From NCBI RefSeq assembly GCF_005484945.1, contig NZ_CP034035.1, positions 1,674,001-1,738,000 of the forward strand: a stretch of DNA of 64,000 nt. Reading direction: 5' to 3'. Shown one piece after another: positions 54,927 through 64,000 of this stretch. Position numbers and translations under genes: made by a program. Positions within the stretch are counted from its first letter, which is position 1. Every line of letters starts with the position of its first letter. This DNA is from Brenneria rubrifaciens. GTDB lineage: Bacteria > Pseudomonadota > Gammaproteobacteria > Enterobacterales > Enterobacteriaceae. The notes below the pieces were generated by a model. The model was not told the origin of the DNA. It did no database searches and worked only from the letters and a program-made list of their open reading frames with translations.

Positions 54927-57293
54927 ATGAAAACGCTAAAGAATTGGGTATTCCGACATCAGACTTCCGACCATTTGGAGCTGCTTGTCGATGGAAAACA
55001 CATTTTTCGCCTGTACATTTTAGAGCCGGACATGGGCCGGGTGCTGATCAAACAAAACGGTAAACTGCAACTGAAACGAACCTGGAGCATTGCCCCGCAG
55101 CAGGATGTTGCCTGGCAGGGCCGATGCCGGGAAAGCAGCGACGGCTTCAGCCTGCCGGGATTTACCCTGCTGGAACAGGACGACGGCTTGCGCGTCAGCA
55201 CCGATCGCATGCGGGTGACGATACATCAACCGCTGTGGCTGGAGTGGGAATATCTTAACGAGCAGGGCGAGTGGCGGCGGCTGGTCAAGGATCGGGCGAC
55301 CAGCGCCTATTTACTCAATATGCACGGGGATGGCGTCGCTCACTATCAGCAGCGTTTTCCCGAAGAACGTTATTATGGCCTGGGCGAAAAGACGGGCGAC
55401 CTTAACCGTACCGGGCGCCGCTTTGAGTTCAGAAATCTGGATGCGATGGGCTACAACGCGGCAACCACCGATCCCTTGTATAAACATCTTCCGTTTACCC
55501 TAACCCGGCGGAAAGACGTCAGTTTTGGGCTGTTCTACGACAATCTGAGCAGTACCTGGCTGGATCTGGGCAATGAAATTGATAATTACCATCAGGCTTA
55601 CCGGCGCTATCAGGCCGAGGCCGGGGATCTGGATTACTATTTGTTTATCGGGCCGCGCATGCTGGATGTAACAAAAGCATTTGTGCGCCTAACCGGAAAG
55701 ACGCTGTTCGGGCCGAAATGGAGTCTGGGGTATAGCGGTTCCACCATGCACTATACCGATGCGCCGGATGCGCAACAGCAATTGCTGAAGTTTATTGCGC
55801 TGTGTCGTCAACACGCGATTCCATGCGACTCCTTTCAACTGTCGTCCGGTTATACCTCCATCAACAACAAGCGCTATGTCTTTAACTGGAATTACGACAA
55901 AGTGCCGCAGCCGGAGGCGATGTCGCAGTCATTTCATGACGCGGGTCTTAAACTGGCGGCGAATATCAAGCCTTGTCTGTTACAGGATCACCCCAAATAC
56001 CATGAGGTGGCGGCACAGGGACTGTTTATCCGCGATTCAGAATCCGATGCGCCTGAACGCTCCAGCTTCTGGGACGATGAAGGTTCGCATCTTGATTTTA
56101 CCAATCCCGCCACGGTGAGCTGGTGGCAGGAGAACGTGACCCGGCAGTTGTTGCAAAAGGGCATTGACGCCACCTGGAATGACAATAACGAATATGAAGT
56201 CTGGGATGGCGAGGCCCGCTGTCACGGTTTTGGCGACCCTGTGGCGATCAAGCATATCCGCCCTCTGATGCCGCTGCTGATGATGCGCGCCTCAATGGAG
56301 GCACAGCAGCATTTTGCCCCCGCACTACGCCCTTATCTGATTTCACGTTCTGGTTGCGCCGGTATGCAACGCTATGTTCAGACCTGGAGCGGCGATAACC
56401 TAACCAACTGGCAGACGCTGCGGTATAACACCCGGATGGGGGTTGGGATGAGTCTTTCCGGGCTATACAACATCGGGCACGACGTCGGGGGATTTTCCGG
56501 CGACAAACCGGATGCGGAGCTGTTTGTCCGCTGGGTGCAGAATGGGGTGATGCATCCGCGTTTCACCATTCACTCCTGGAATGACGATCACACGGTGAAC
56601 GAGCCGTGGATGTATCCGGCGGTGACCCCGGCAATACGCAGCGCCATCGCGCTCCGTTACCGGCTGTTGCCTTACCTCTATACGCTGTTCTGGCTGGCCT
56701 GCGCGGATGATGAACCGATGCTCCGGCCCACGTTCCTCGATCACGAACAGGATGAAGCGACGTTCGCCGAAACGGATGATTTTATGCTGGGTCGTGACGT
56801 GCTGGTCGCCAGCGTGGTTGAACCGGGACAGCGGCACAGAGCGGTCTACCTGCCCGCCCGCGAGTCGGGCTGGTACGACTTTTATTCTGGACGGTGGTAC
56901 AGCGGCGGGCAAACGATAAGCCTGGAAGCTCCGCTGGAACGGCTTCCTTTACTGGTTCGCGCGGGCAGCATGATCCCGCTTTCCGGGCGTACCGCCTATG
57001 TTAGTCCTAAAGAGGATGACCAGCGGGAATTTTTACTGTTCCCGCCTCATGATACGGGGGAAGACCAGGGTTTGCTGTTTGAGGACGATGGCGAAACCTG
57101 GGGGTGGCGGCAGGGCGATGCCCTGTGGCTACGCTGGGAAATCCGTTGCGACAGCCAGCGCATTGATGTCAATTTCACATCGGAAGGGCGTTTTCAGCCC
57201 GCATGGCGGCGGGCCGCCATTCGTCTTCCGGTCGGAGAACGCCGGACACTGTACATTAACGGCGTTCGCACCTCTGTGTTTGAACGCGAATAG
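54927..57293 (+). CDS. Glycoside hydrolase family 31 alpha-glycosidase
   Basis: 788 residues, cytosolic (no signal peptide). An N-terminal beta-sandwich, a central (beta/alpha)8 barrel (about 255-600) with nucleophile D419 in WNDNNE and acid/base D490 in WSGDN, then C-terminal beta domains. Both catalytic aspartates are intact. GH31 enzymes include alpha-glucosidases, alpha-xylosidases and sulfoquinovosidases; this one looks like the bacterial alpha-glucosidase group. AAAGGA precedes the ATG. Co-transcribed with the MFS carrier under a LacI regulator, it would cleave an imported alpha-glycoside. Confidence 0.9.
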   Translation: MKTLKNWVFRHQTSDHLELLVDGKHIFRLYILEPDMGRVLIKQNGKLQLKRTWSIAPQQDVAWQGRCRESSDGFSLPGFTLLEQDDGLRVSTDRMRVTIHQPLWLEWEYLNEQGEWRRLVKDRATSAYLLNMHGDGVAHYQQRFPEERYYGLGEKTGDLNRTGRRFEFRNLDAMGYNAATTDPLYKHLPFTLTRRKDVSFGLFYDNLSSTWLDLGNEIDNYHQAYRRYQAEAGDLDYYLFIGPRMLDVTKAFVRLTGKTLFGPKWSLGYSGSTMHYTDAPDAQQQLLKFIALCRQHAIPCDSFQLSSGYTSINNKRYVFNWNYDKVPQPEAMSQSFHDAGLKLAANIKPCLLQDHPKYHEVAAQGLFIRDSESDAPERSSFWDDEGSHLDFTNPATVSWWQENVTRQLLQKGIDATWNDNNEYEVWDGEARCHGFGDPVAIKHIRPLMPLLMMRASMEAQQHFAPALRPYLISRSGCAGMQRYVQTWSGDNLTNWQTLRYNTRMGVGMSLSGLYNIGHDVGGFSGDKPDAELFVRWVQNGVMHPRFTIHSWNDDHTVNEPWMYPAVTPAIRSAIALRYRLLPYLYTLFWLACADDEPMLRPTFLDHEQDEATFAETDDFMLGRDVLVASVVEPGQRHRAVYLPARESGWYDFYSGRWYSGGQTISLEAPLERLPLLVRAGSMIPLSGRTAYVSPKEDDQREFLLFPPHDTGEDQGLLFEDDGETWGWRQGDALWLRWEIRCDSQRIDVNFTSEGRFQPAWRRAAIRLPVGERRTLYINGVRTSVFERE

Positions 57294-57771
57294 CAACAGA
57301 AATGTTTCGGGGGATAGAAGTAGAAAAATAAATAACCAGACAGCGTGTTAAACCGGGCTGTCTGGCCGTGAAGTCAGGGTGTTGCGCCGTCGATGCCCGC
57401 TATAACATGATGCGTTAAAAAAATAAAGAGCAGTAATTATCCTCTTTCACCTCATTCAAAAATATCCGCCGCCGATCCCCTGCGTTTTTTGTTGCATAAA
57501 ACTTAAATATTTATGGTTTAATTTCTCCGTAAGATGCGGATATGTTAATGAAAATAGGTAATATCAATATTAAAAACACCCATCGCTAATAACCCTATTA
57601 AGTGTATTTATATTAAGCAGTTAAAATATTAAAAAAACGTATTATTACATTAAAAAAAACACATACTCAGTGAGTAATGACATTAGCCAATATAAAGAAG
57701 AACGAAAAGACCCTGGCTTTATTGTGCTTTATTTTTAAGCAAGTTTTTTATTTTAAAGTGGAGTATTCATC
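57294..57771. other. GH31-to-flavoprotein intergenic region
   Basis: 478 bases, strongly AT-rich in the right two-thirds. CCAGACAGC (57336-57344) pairs with GCTGTCTGG (57357-57365), a nine-base-pair hairpin that may end the GH31 transcript but lacks a T-run. The remainder should hold the promoter of the flavoprotein gene; I searched for an FNR site (TTGAT-N4-ATCAA) and found none. No gene is evident. Confidence 0.5.
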
Positions 57772-60612
57772 ATGACGGATATTAACGTTCAATTGTTAAA
57801 ATCTTTCACATTACCGAATGGCGTTACGCTGAAAAACAGAGTATTAATGGCGCCGATGACGACGTGTAGCGGTTTTTTCGACGGGAGTGTTACAAAAGAA
57901 TTAATTGAATATTATGAAAGCCGGGCGGGCAGTATCGGTACGGTTATTGTGGAATGCTGTTTTGTTGACGATAAAGGGCTGGCTTTTCCCGGCGCGATAG
58001 GTATCGATAAGGACGATAAAATCGCGGGCCTGGCCAAAATCGCGACCGCCATTAAAGCCAGGGGGTCGAAAGCTGTGCTGCAAATTTACCATGGCGGCCG
58101 GATGGTGGAACCCCGGTTTATCGGCGGCGCCACGCCGGTTGCGCCCAGCGCGCTGGCGGCGCCCAGAGCTGGCGCGGCCACGCCGGTTGCGTTGACGGGC
58201 GACGAGGTTGAGGCGATGATCAGAAAGTTCGGCGACGCGGTACACCGCGCGATTCAAGCGGGTTTTGACGGTGTGGAAATTCACGGCGCCAATACCTATC
58301 TGATTCAGCAGTTTTATTCTCCCAACTCAAATCAGCGTACCGATAAATGGGGCGGCAGCAGAGATAACCGGGCGAAATTCCCGTTGGCCATTCTGGATAT
58401 TACTCATGAAATGGTAAATAAATATGCGGACCGTTCATTTATCATCGGTTATCGATTCTCTCCAGAGGAAATAGAAGAACCCGGTATTCGTTTTGACGAC
58501 ACTATATACCTGTTGGAAAAACTGGCGGAAAAAGGGTTGGATTATGTTCACTTTTCAATGGGGAATATTTTGCGTTCGTCATTGGTCGATATTGATGATC
58601 CTACCCCGCTGATTAAAAAATATGTCGCCGGACGCTCGTCCAGACTAGCGGCAATTCCGGTAATCGGCGTCGGGGATGTCGTCAATAAAACGGATGCGCA
58701 AACGGCGCTGGAAAATGGTTATGATCTGGTCGCGGTCGGCAGAGGATGCATTGCTTATCCTGACTGGATCGATCGCGTCGCCGGGCAACAAGATATCAAA
58801 CTTTATATCGATAGCGACAAGCGCGAAGCATTAATGATCCCCGAACCTTTATGGCGTTTTTCATTAGTCGAAGCGATGATTCGGGATGTGAATTTAAAAG
58901 GGAAAAAATTTAAAGCCGGGGTTTATCAGGAAAACGTACAGGATGAAAACGTTGAGCTGAAAGTGAATGTCAGCTTTGAGTCAGATCGGATAAAAAATAT
59001 TGAACTGGAAGATAACGCCGGGATTGACGAATCGCTGCTAATCAGCTTTGACGTGATCAGGAGCCGGATTTTAGATACCAACAGTCCGCATGTCGACGCG
59101 GTAACCGGCGCGACAACGCAAAGTGAAGCGATTAAGAAAGCCGTTACCAAAGCGATGGTAAAATCCTTCAAGGACGCCATTCTTGAGGAAGGCGGTAATC
59201 CTGATGAGGATCAGGAGGTTGATGTGGTGGTAATCGGCAGCGGCGGGGCGGGGCTGGCCGCGGCGATTCAGGCCAGCGAAGCGGGCGCCAATGTCGTCAT
59301 CATTGAAAAAATGCCGGTTATCGGCGGCAACACCATCAAAGCATCGGCCGGGATGAACGCCGCTGAAACCGTTTTCCAGAAAATCAAGGGCATTGAGGAT
59401 AGTCAGCATCTGTTCTACAACGAGACGTTGAAAAGCGGCAAGCACATAAACAATCCGGCGTTGGTGAAATATTTCGTTGAGCATGCAGCGGTAGCGATTG
59501 ACTGGCTGGCCGAACATGATATTGAGCTGAGCGACATTACCACCACCGGCGGCATGAGCGTCGACAGAACCCATCGTCCTGCCAGCGGCGCCGCGGTCGG
59601 CGGCTATTTAATCAGCGGCCTGGTGAAAAACCTCAATAAACGGAATATTGATGTCATGCTGGATACCGCGGTGACGGAAATCCTTCAGGAACAGGGCAAG
59701 GTGACGGGCGTGCGCATCATTAATGATGAGAAGGAAGAGAAAATCATTGCGACCAAAGCCGTTATCGTGGCGACGGGCGGATTCAGCGCCAATACGTCGA
59801 TGGTGGTTAAATACCGGCCGGATCTGCATGGTTTTGTGACAACCAACCACAAGGGGGCAACCGGCGGCGGTATTCGCCTGTTGGAGAAATTGGGTGCGGA
59901 TACCGTTGACATGGGGGAAATTCAAACCCATCCGACGGTGGAACAAACCACCTCTTATTTGATCTCTGAATCTATCCGCGGCGGCGGTGCAATTCTGGTT
60001 TCACAGCGCGGCGAAAGATTCTTCAATGAAATGGATACCCGGGATAACGTCTCAGCGGCAATTGTTAACTTGCCGGAAAAATCCGCCTATATTCTGTTCG
60101 ATCAGCAGGTGAGAGATCGCAACCAGGCGGTTGAGGAATACGTATCGCAAGGGCTAACCGTGAGTGGTGAAAGTATCGCTGAACTGGCGGAAAAGCTGGG
60201 TATCGATTCGGCGACGCTGCAAACGACAATCGACCGGTATAATGTCTTTGTCAACAACAAGCACGACGACGATTTTGGCAGAACCACCGGCATGCGCGAC
60301 CCGCTCGATCGCGCGCCTTTCTACGCCATCAACGTGGCGCCCGGCGTGCACCATACCATGGGGGGCGTGGTGATCAATGCCAATACCGAAGTCCTGGATA
60401 GCCGTAAACAGATTATCTCCGGCATCTATGCCGCCGGAGAAGTCGTCGGCGGTATTCATGGCGCCAATCGCATTGGCGGCAATGCCGTGGCGGATATCAT
60501 TATTTTCGGTATTCGATCCGGTTTACAGGCGGCCGCCTACGCGAAATCGCCGGATAACACCGCGCTGGTAAACGTTGAGGATAGGGACGTTCTGCTCGAG
60601 GCGGCTTCATAA
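57772..60612 (+). CDS. Three-domain flavinylated reductase: OYE, FMN-bind, fumarate-reductase type
   Basis: 946 residues, no signal peptide, so cytosolic. Residues 1-345 are an old-yellow-enzyme domain (HGANTYLIQQFYSP, H171/N174). Residues 375-470 are an FMN_bind domain with the flavinylation motif D442-AVTGA-T448, where ApbE attaches FMN to the threonine. Residues 484-925 are a FAD_binding_2 domain with dinucleotide motif GSGGAG (489-494) and the residues used by fumarate reductases: H720, R757 (TRD), H860/H861 and R900 (NRIGGN). This is the architecture of soluble NADH:fumarate and NADH:cinnamate/acrylate reductases described in Klebsiella and Vibrio; the OYE part takes hydride from NADH, FMN relays, and the FAD domain reduces the enoate. 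Substrate is unknown. ApbE follows 84 bases downstream. Confidence 0.9.
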   Translation: MTDINVQLLKSFTLPNGVTLKNRVLMAPMTTCSGFFDGSVTKELIEYYESRAGSIGTVIVECCFVDDKGLAFPGAIGIDKDDKIAGLAKIATAIKARGSKAVLQIYHGGRMVEPRFIGGATPVAPSALAAPRAGAATPVALTGDEVEAMIRKFGDAVHRAIQAGFDGVEIHGANTYLIQQFYSPNSNQRTDKWGGSRDNRAKFPLAILDITHEMVNKYADRSFIIGYRFSPEEIEEPGIRFDDTIYLLEKLAEKGLDYVHFSMGNILRSSLVDIDDPTPLIKKYVAGRSSRLAAIPVIGVGDVVNKTDAQTALENGYDLVAVGRGCIAYPDWIDRVAGQQDIKLYIDSDKREALMIPEPLWRFSLVEAMIRDVNLKGKKFKAGVYQENVQDENVELKVNVSFESDRIKNIELEDNAGIDESLLISFDVIRSRILDTNSPHVDAVTGATTQSEAIKKAVTKAMVKSFKDAILEEGGNPDEDQEVDVVVIGSGGAGLAAAIQASEAGANVVIIEKMPVIGGNTIKASAGMNAAETVFQKIKGIEDSQHLFYNETLKSGKHINNPALVKYFVEHAAVAIDWLAEHDIELSDITTTGGMSVDRTHRPASGAAVGGYLISGLVKNLNKRNIDVMLDTAVTEILQEQGKVTGVRIINDEKEEKIIATKAVIVATGGFSANTSMVVKYRPDLHGFVTTNHKGATGGGIRLLEKLGADTVDMGEIQTHPTVEQTTSYLISESIRGGGAILVSQRGERFFNEMDTRDNVSAAIVNLPEKSAYILFDQQVRDRNQAVEEYVSQGLTVSGESIAELAEKLGIDSATLQTTIDRYNVFVNNKHDDDFGRTTGMRDPLDRAPFYAINVAPGVHHTMGGVVINANTEVLDSRKQIISGIYAAGEVVGGIHGANRIGGNAVADIIIFGIRSGLQAAAYAKSPDNTALVNVEDRDVLLEAAS

Positions 60613-60696
60613 CCGCTTGTTCATCGTAATCGTATACAGGGAGTGCGTCCGTAAGGGCGCCTCTCTAATCTCACCTGCCGCGTTGACCTGCCTATC

Positions 60697-61665
60697 ATGA
60701 AATCCGCAAACGATACCTATTCCTATACCGCTCATCTGATGGGCAGCCCGGTTGTAATAAAAATGTTCGTTCATGATGAAATGCTGGTTAAACAGGTATT
60801 TCACCATATCAAACAACTCGAAGATCGTTTGACCGTCAATCGTCCGCAGTCGGAAGTGATGAGCATTAATCACGCGGCGGGGCAAAATGCGGTGACGGTC
60901 AGCCCAGTAGTCTTCAGCCTCATCAAGCAGGCTAAGGCGGTCAGTTTGATCAAAGACAGTTGCTTTAATGTTGCCATCGGCCCGGTGGTGAAACTGTGGA
61001 AAATAGGGTTCAGCGGTTGCGCGGTGCCTGAGGTGGAAAAAATCGCGCAAGCGCTCGAATTGTCCCATCCCGAACACGTTATGCTCAATGACGACGACGG
61101 CGCCGTTTTTCTGGAGCGCGCGGGCATGGAAATCGATTTGGGGGCCATCGCCAAAGGATATATTGCGGATCTTATCCGGGGGGTGCTGTATCAGAACGGG
61201 ATTTATCACGCACTGATCAACCTCGGCGGCAACGTCCTTGCCGTCGGCCGTTCATGCACGCAGGGTCAGTGGTGCGTGGGGTTACAAAAGCCGTTCGCGG
61301 ACAGAAACAGTTTGCTTGGCGTTATCAAGGTCATTAATAAGTCGGTGGTGACGTCTGGCGTTTATGAGCGTTTTTTTACCGTGAACGATCGGGTGTATCA
61401 CCATATTCTGAATCCCAAAACCGGATACCCGCTGGATAATGAATTGCACAGCGTCACCGTTATTTCGGACAACTCTATTGACGGTGATATTTACACCACA
61501 TTGCTTTATGGCATGGGGGTTGAGGCCAGTGTTGACTATTTACGCGCTAAACCGGAAATAGAAGCTATCTTTGTCACCAAAAATAAAGAAATTATCCTCT
61601 CTTCTCAGCGTCATTACGATTTTGAACCACTGGACAGCGCCTATGCGCTTATCAGTGCAGGATAG
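60697..61665 (+). CDS. apbE: FMN transferase ApbE (cytosolic form)
   Basis: 322 residues. Motifs: IDLGAIAKGYIAD (flavin-binding), LINLGGNVLAVG, and HHILNPKTGYP near the end; TSGVYERFF before it. There is no signal peptide or lipobox, unlike periplasmic ApbE, so it works in the cytosol. It transfers FMN from FAD to Ser/Thr of FMN_bind domains. It lies directly downstream of a protein bearing such a domain, so that is almost certainly its substrate. The first 20 residues are polar; a start nearby is acceptable, no strong Shine-Dalgarno is seen. Confidence 0.93.
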   Translation: MKSANDTYSYTAHLMGSPVVIKMFVHDEMLVKQVFHHIKQLEDRLTVNRPQSEVMSINHAAGQNAVTVSPVVFSLIKQAKAVSLIKDSCFNVAIGPVVKLWKIGFSGCAVPEVEKIAQALELSHPEHVMLNDDDGAVFLERAGMEIDLGAIAKGYIADLIRGVLYQNGIYHALINLGGNVLAVGRSCTQGQWCVGLQKPFADRNSLLGVIKVINKSVVTSGVYERFFTVNDRVYHHILNPKTGYPLDNELHSVTVISDNSIDGDIYTTLLYGMGVEASVDYLRAKPEIEAIFVTKNKEIILSSQRHYDFEPLDSAYALISAG

Positions 61666-61702
61666 GATGAGGCGCAAAGCACGTTATAGGGAGAGTTGAC
61701 GA

Positions 61703-61722
61703 TGCCCCAACGGAGTGGGGCA
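61703..61722. terminator. Hairpin between convergent apbE and fabI
   Basis: TGCCCCA-ACGGAG-TGGGGCA, a seven-base-pair GC stem in the 79-base gap between two convergent stops. No T-run. Confidence 0.45.
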
Positions 61723-61744
61723 TGGAAAACGGCGGTATAGCGTA

Positions 61745-62533
61745 TTAATCCAGCGCTAATTCGCTCATCGCGGTGATGTTGAAACCGCCATCGACATGCA
61801 GGACTTCACCGGAGATGCCGGCAGAGAGATCGGAACACAGAAATGCCGCTGTGTTGCCGACATCCTCAATGGTCACCACACGACGAATTGGCGTAATGGC
61901 TTCACAGTGAGACAGCATTTTTTTGAAGTTTTTGATACCGGATGCGGCCAGCGTACGGATTGGGCCCGCTGAAATGGCATTAACACGCACGCCTTGTGCG
62001 CCCATGGCATTTGCCATGTAGCGTACGTTCGCTTCCAGAGAGGCTTTTGCCAGACCCATCACGTTGTAGTTAGGGATGGCGCGCTCTGCTCCCAGGTAGG
62101 ACAGGGTAACCAGCGCGGAATTCGGGTTCAGCATGTTACGGCAGGCTTTTGCCATTGCGACGAAGCTGTAAGAGCTGATGTCGTGGGCAATGTTGAAACC
62201 TTCACGGGTGACGGCATCAATATAGTCGCCGTCAAGCTGTTCACCCGGCGCATAAGCAATGGAATGAACGAAGCCATCAAAGTTCGGCCATACTTTAGCC
62301 AGTTCAAAAAACAGCGCTTCGATGCTTACATCTTCCGCGACATCACAGGGCAGGACAAGGCTCGACCCCAGTTCCTTGGCAAACTCTTCAACGCGAGATT
62401 TCAGTTTATCGTTCTGATACGTGAATGCCAGTTCAGCACCTTCACGGTGCATAGCCTGCGCGATACCGAAGGCAATGGAGCGGTTACTGGCAACACCTGT
62501 TACCAGAATACGCTTACCGGTAAGAAAACCCAT
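61745..62533 (-). CDS. fabI: Enoyl-[acyl-carrier-protein] reductase FabI
   Basis: 262 residues from ATG 62531-62533 ([19 protein letters not shown]), the E. coli length, with AAGGA eight bases upstream; 12 earlier in-frame codons are ignored. Short-chain dehydrogenase fold with catalytic Y146, Y156 and K163 at the E. coli positions. It reduces trans-2-enoyl-ACP with NADH, completing each fatty-acid elongation cycle, and is the triclosan target. Residue 93 is alanine (SIAYAPG), where E. coli has glycine (SIGFAPG). Confidence 0.97.
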   Translation of the reverse strand: MGFLTGKRILVTGVASNRSIAFGIAQAMHREGAELAFTYQNDKLKSRVEEFAKELGSSLVLPCDVAEDVSIEALFFELAKVWPNFDGFVHSIAYAPGEQLDGDYIDAVTREGFNIAHDISSYSFVAMAKACRNMLNPNSALVTLSYLGAERAIPNYNVMGLAKASLEANVRYMANAMGAQGVRVNAISAGPIRTLAASGIKNFKKMLSHCEAITPIRRVVTIEDVGNTAAFLCSDLSAGISGEVLHVDGGFNITAMSELALD

Positions 62534-62676
62534 AACAGTAATCCTTGTGATCATTGTTGCTGCGATCATCAGTGGTAAAAAGAATTATTTCATGATGATC
62601 GAGATGAATAAAGCGGTCGATTCTACCATGTCTGAAGCAGATTGGGGTACTCCGAGCTGTTCGCCATCTTTCACAC

Positions 62677-63492
62677 TCAACTTTGTGCGCCGTCACGCCG
62701 CCAGGCGTCGGCGCTCAGTACTTCCCCAAAATGGCTGGCAATAAGGCGCTTAGTCAGATCGTGCAGCGGTGAGGCGAGCACGTCCGCCGTGCTGCCGCGT
62801 TCAACGACTTCGCCCGCCTGCATGACCAGGATCTGATCGCTGATGTGTTTCATCATGCCCAGATGCTGGGTGACATAAATATAAGAGATACCGTGCTTCT
62901 CCTGAAGTTCCAACATCAGATTGATAATTTGTGATCGCATAGACATATCCAGCGAGGCCAGCGCTTCATCCGCCACAATGACTTTGGGTTGCAGGATCAG
63001 GGCGCGGGCCAGACCGACACGCTGTTTCTGGCCGGGAGCCAATGCATGTGGATAGTAATAGGCGTGATCGGACCGCAGACCAACCTGTTGCAGCGCCTGA
63101 TTAATGGCCTTTTCACGCGCTTCCCCGCTGAGATCGGTATTAAGCCGCAGCGGGACATCCAGCAATTGACCGATGCGTTTGCGGGGATTCAGCGCATTGC
63201 CCGCGTCCTGAAAGATCATCCGAATACGCTGACTGCGGTAAGGGTAGTCGCCGTAATGCAGGGGATGATCGTCGATCAGCAATTCACCGGAGGTCGGTTC
63301 AATCATGCCTGATAACATTTTCGCCAGCGTAGATTTTCCTGAGCCGTTTTCGCCAATAATCGCCAGCGTCTGGCGTTCACGTAAGGTGAAGCTCACGGAT
63401 TTGACCGCTTCAACATGCTGGCGACGGAACAGGCCGGTTCGGTAGCGAAATGTTTTGGTCAGATTTCGGGCTTCAAGCAGGGTTTCGACCAT
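62677..63492 (-). CDS. sapF: Sap transporter ATPase SapF
   Basis: 271 residues from ATG 63490-63492 ([20 protein letters not shown]), close to E. coli SapF (268). Walker A GENGSGKST, Walker B VIVADEAL, and the signature region reads APGQKQR rather than LSGGQ, as in E. coli SapF. It is the second ATPase of the SapABCDF importer linked to putrescine export and antimicrobial-peptide resistance. Its ATG overlaps the sapD stop (TGATG). Confidence 0.95.
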   Translation of the reverse strand: MVETLLEARNLTKTFRYRTGLFRRQHVEAVKSVSFTLRERQTLAIIGENGSGKSTLAKMLSGMIEPTSGELLIDDHPLHYGDYPYRSQRIRMIFQDAGNALNPRKRIGQLLDVPLRLNTDLSGEAREKAINQALQQVGLRSDHAYYYPHALAPGQKQRVGLARALILQPKVIVADEALASLDMSMRSQIINLMLELQEKHGISYIYVTQHLGMMKHISDQILVMQAGEVVERGSTADVLASPLHDLTKRLIASHFGEVLSADAWRRDGAQS

Positions 63493-63998
63493 CAGGATTC
63501 CTCCATGTTGAGCGGGAAGTGGCAGGCATACCAATGGTTTTTAGCGGAAAGTAGCAGCGGGGTTTGCATACATTGTTTTTGTGAATATGGGCAGCGGGGC
63601 CCCAGACGGCAACCTACTGGTAAATGCTCCAGCGAGGGAATCGCGCCCGGTAGCGTATTCAGGCGGCTTTTATGCGGTAATGAGCGGCCAAAGTCCGGCA
63701 TCGCCCGAATCAGCGCCTGCGTATAGGGATGATGCGGCGCGGCAATCAGGTCTTCGCTGGTCGCGCTTTCCACCGTCTGACCGCAGTAAAGCACATTGAT
63801 TCTGTCGGCCCATTTGCTCATCGTTTGCAGGTCATGGCTAATCAGCAGAATGGTGGTGCTGTTATTCTGATTCAAACGCGACAACAGACGGAAAATTTGC
63901 GCCTGCGTGGTGGATTCCATCGCGTTGGTGGGCTCATCGGCAATCAGCAGGCGCGGTTGATTCGCCAGCGCAATGGCGATCATCACCTTCTGGCACTC
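63492..63998 (-). CDS. sapD: Sap transporter ATPase SapD (5' partial)
   Basis: The C-terminal half, running off the right edge; the visible frame continues upstream through ECQKV. Walker [13 protein letters not shown] is followed by the H-loop SHDLQTM and an oligopeptide-type C-terminal domain with RCPYSQKQC. It ends LNMEES, and its TGA shares a base with the sapF start. With SapF it powers the Sap importer; the permeases sapB and sapC and the binding protein sapA are expected to the right. Confidence 0.95.
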   Translation of the reverse strand, partial: ECQKVMIAIALANQPRLLIADEPTNAMESTTQAQIFRLLSRLNQNNSTTILLISHDLQTMSKWADRINVLYCGQTVESATSEDLIAAPHHPYTQALIRAMPDFGRSLPHKSRLNTLPGAIPSLEHLPVGCRLGPRCPYSQKQCMQTPLLLSAKNHWYACHFPLNMEES

Positions 63999-64000
63999 CC

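Noticed and set aside
57294..57771. FNR-type site upstream of the fumarate-reductase-like gene
   Set aside because: No TTGAT-N4-ATCAA dyad found by eye despite the anaerobic flavour of the gene.

Overview
The window is a chromosomal segment of a gamma-proteobacterium of the order Enterobacterales. The core genes match the Escherichia coli order in long blocks (mdtK-ribE-cfa-purR; rnt-gloA; ydhL-slyA-slyB-anmK-mliC-pdxH-tyrS-pdxY-gst; acnA-ribA-pgpB-lapA-lapB-pyrF-yciH-osmB; rnb; fabI-sapF-sapD). The accessory content (a vibriobactin-type siderophore locus, a VirK-family protein, an orphan araD, several sugar loci) points to a soft-rot or plant-associated member of the Pectobacteriaceae such as Brenneria, Pectobacterium or Dickeya. 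That placement is an inference from gene order and protein similarity recalled by eye.

Bases 1-13,526 are an iron-acquisition island. It holds a stand-alone condensation protein of VibH type (cut by the left edge), a Cy-Cy-A-carrier NRPS, a TonB-dependent receptor, a C-carrier-C NRPS, an isochorismatase/aryl-carrier protein of VibB type and a siderophore-interacting flavoprotein of ViuB/YqjH type. Together the two NRPS genes reproduce the domain string of the single Vibrio protein VibF, split after the adenylation domain and with an additional carrier. Fur-box-like sequences lie in the divergent NRPS/receptor region and before the flavoprotein gene. The 2,3-dihydroxybenzoate synthesis and activation genes are not in the window and may lie to the left.

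Bases 13,635-38,467 are mostly core: multidrug efflux (mdtK), riboflavin (ribE, ribA), membrane lipids (cfa, pgpB), LPS assembly control (lapAB), purine and pyrimidine control and synthesis (purR, pyrF), vitamin B6 (pdxH, pdxY), tyrS, acnA, glutaredoxin 4, RNase T, and the 29-codon gene cydH/ynhF. Bases 38,806-44,578 hold araD, a secreted VirK-family protein, a CstA-type carbon-starvation/peptide permease and rnb.

Bases 44,671-61,665 form an accessory block inserted between rnb and fabI. It contains a YdeP-type molybdopterin oxidoreductase; an alpha-glucoside PTS permease with a GH4 6-phospho-glycosidase and a GntR/UTRA regulator; a LysR regulator; a LacI regulator divergent from an MFS carrier plus GH31 glycosidase operon; and a cytosolic three-domain flavoprotein (OYE + FMN-binding + fumarate-reductase-type) followed by its probable flavin transferase ApbE. 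The window ends with fabI and the sapF-sapD ATPase genes of the Sap transporter, sapD being cut by the right edge. I saw no tRNA, rRNA, CRISPR array, transposase or phage gene. One MITE-like repeat with ATACCC/GGGTAT ends lies between gntR and lysR.
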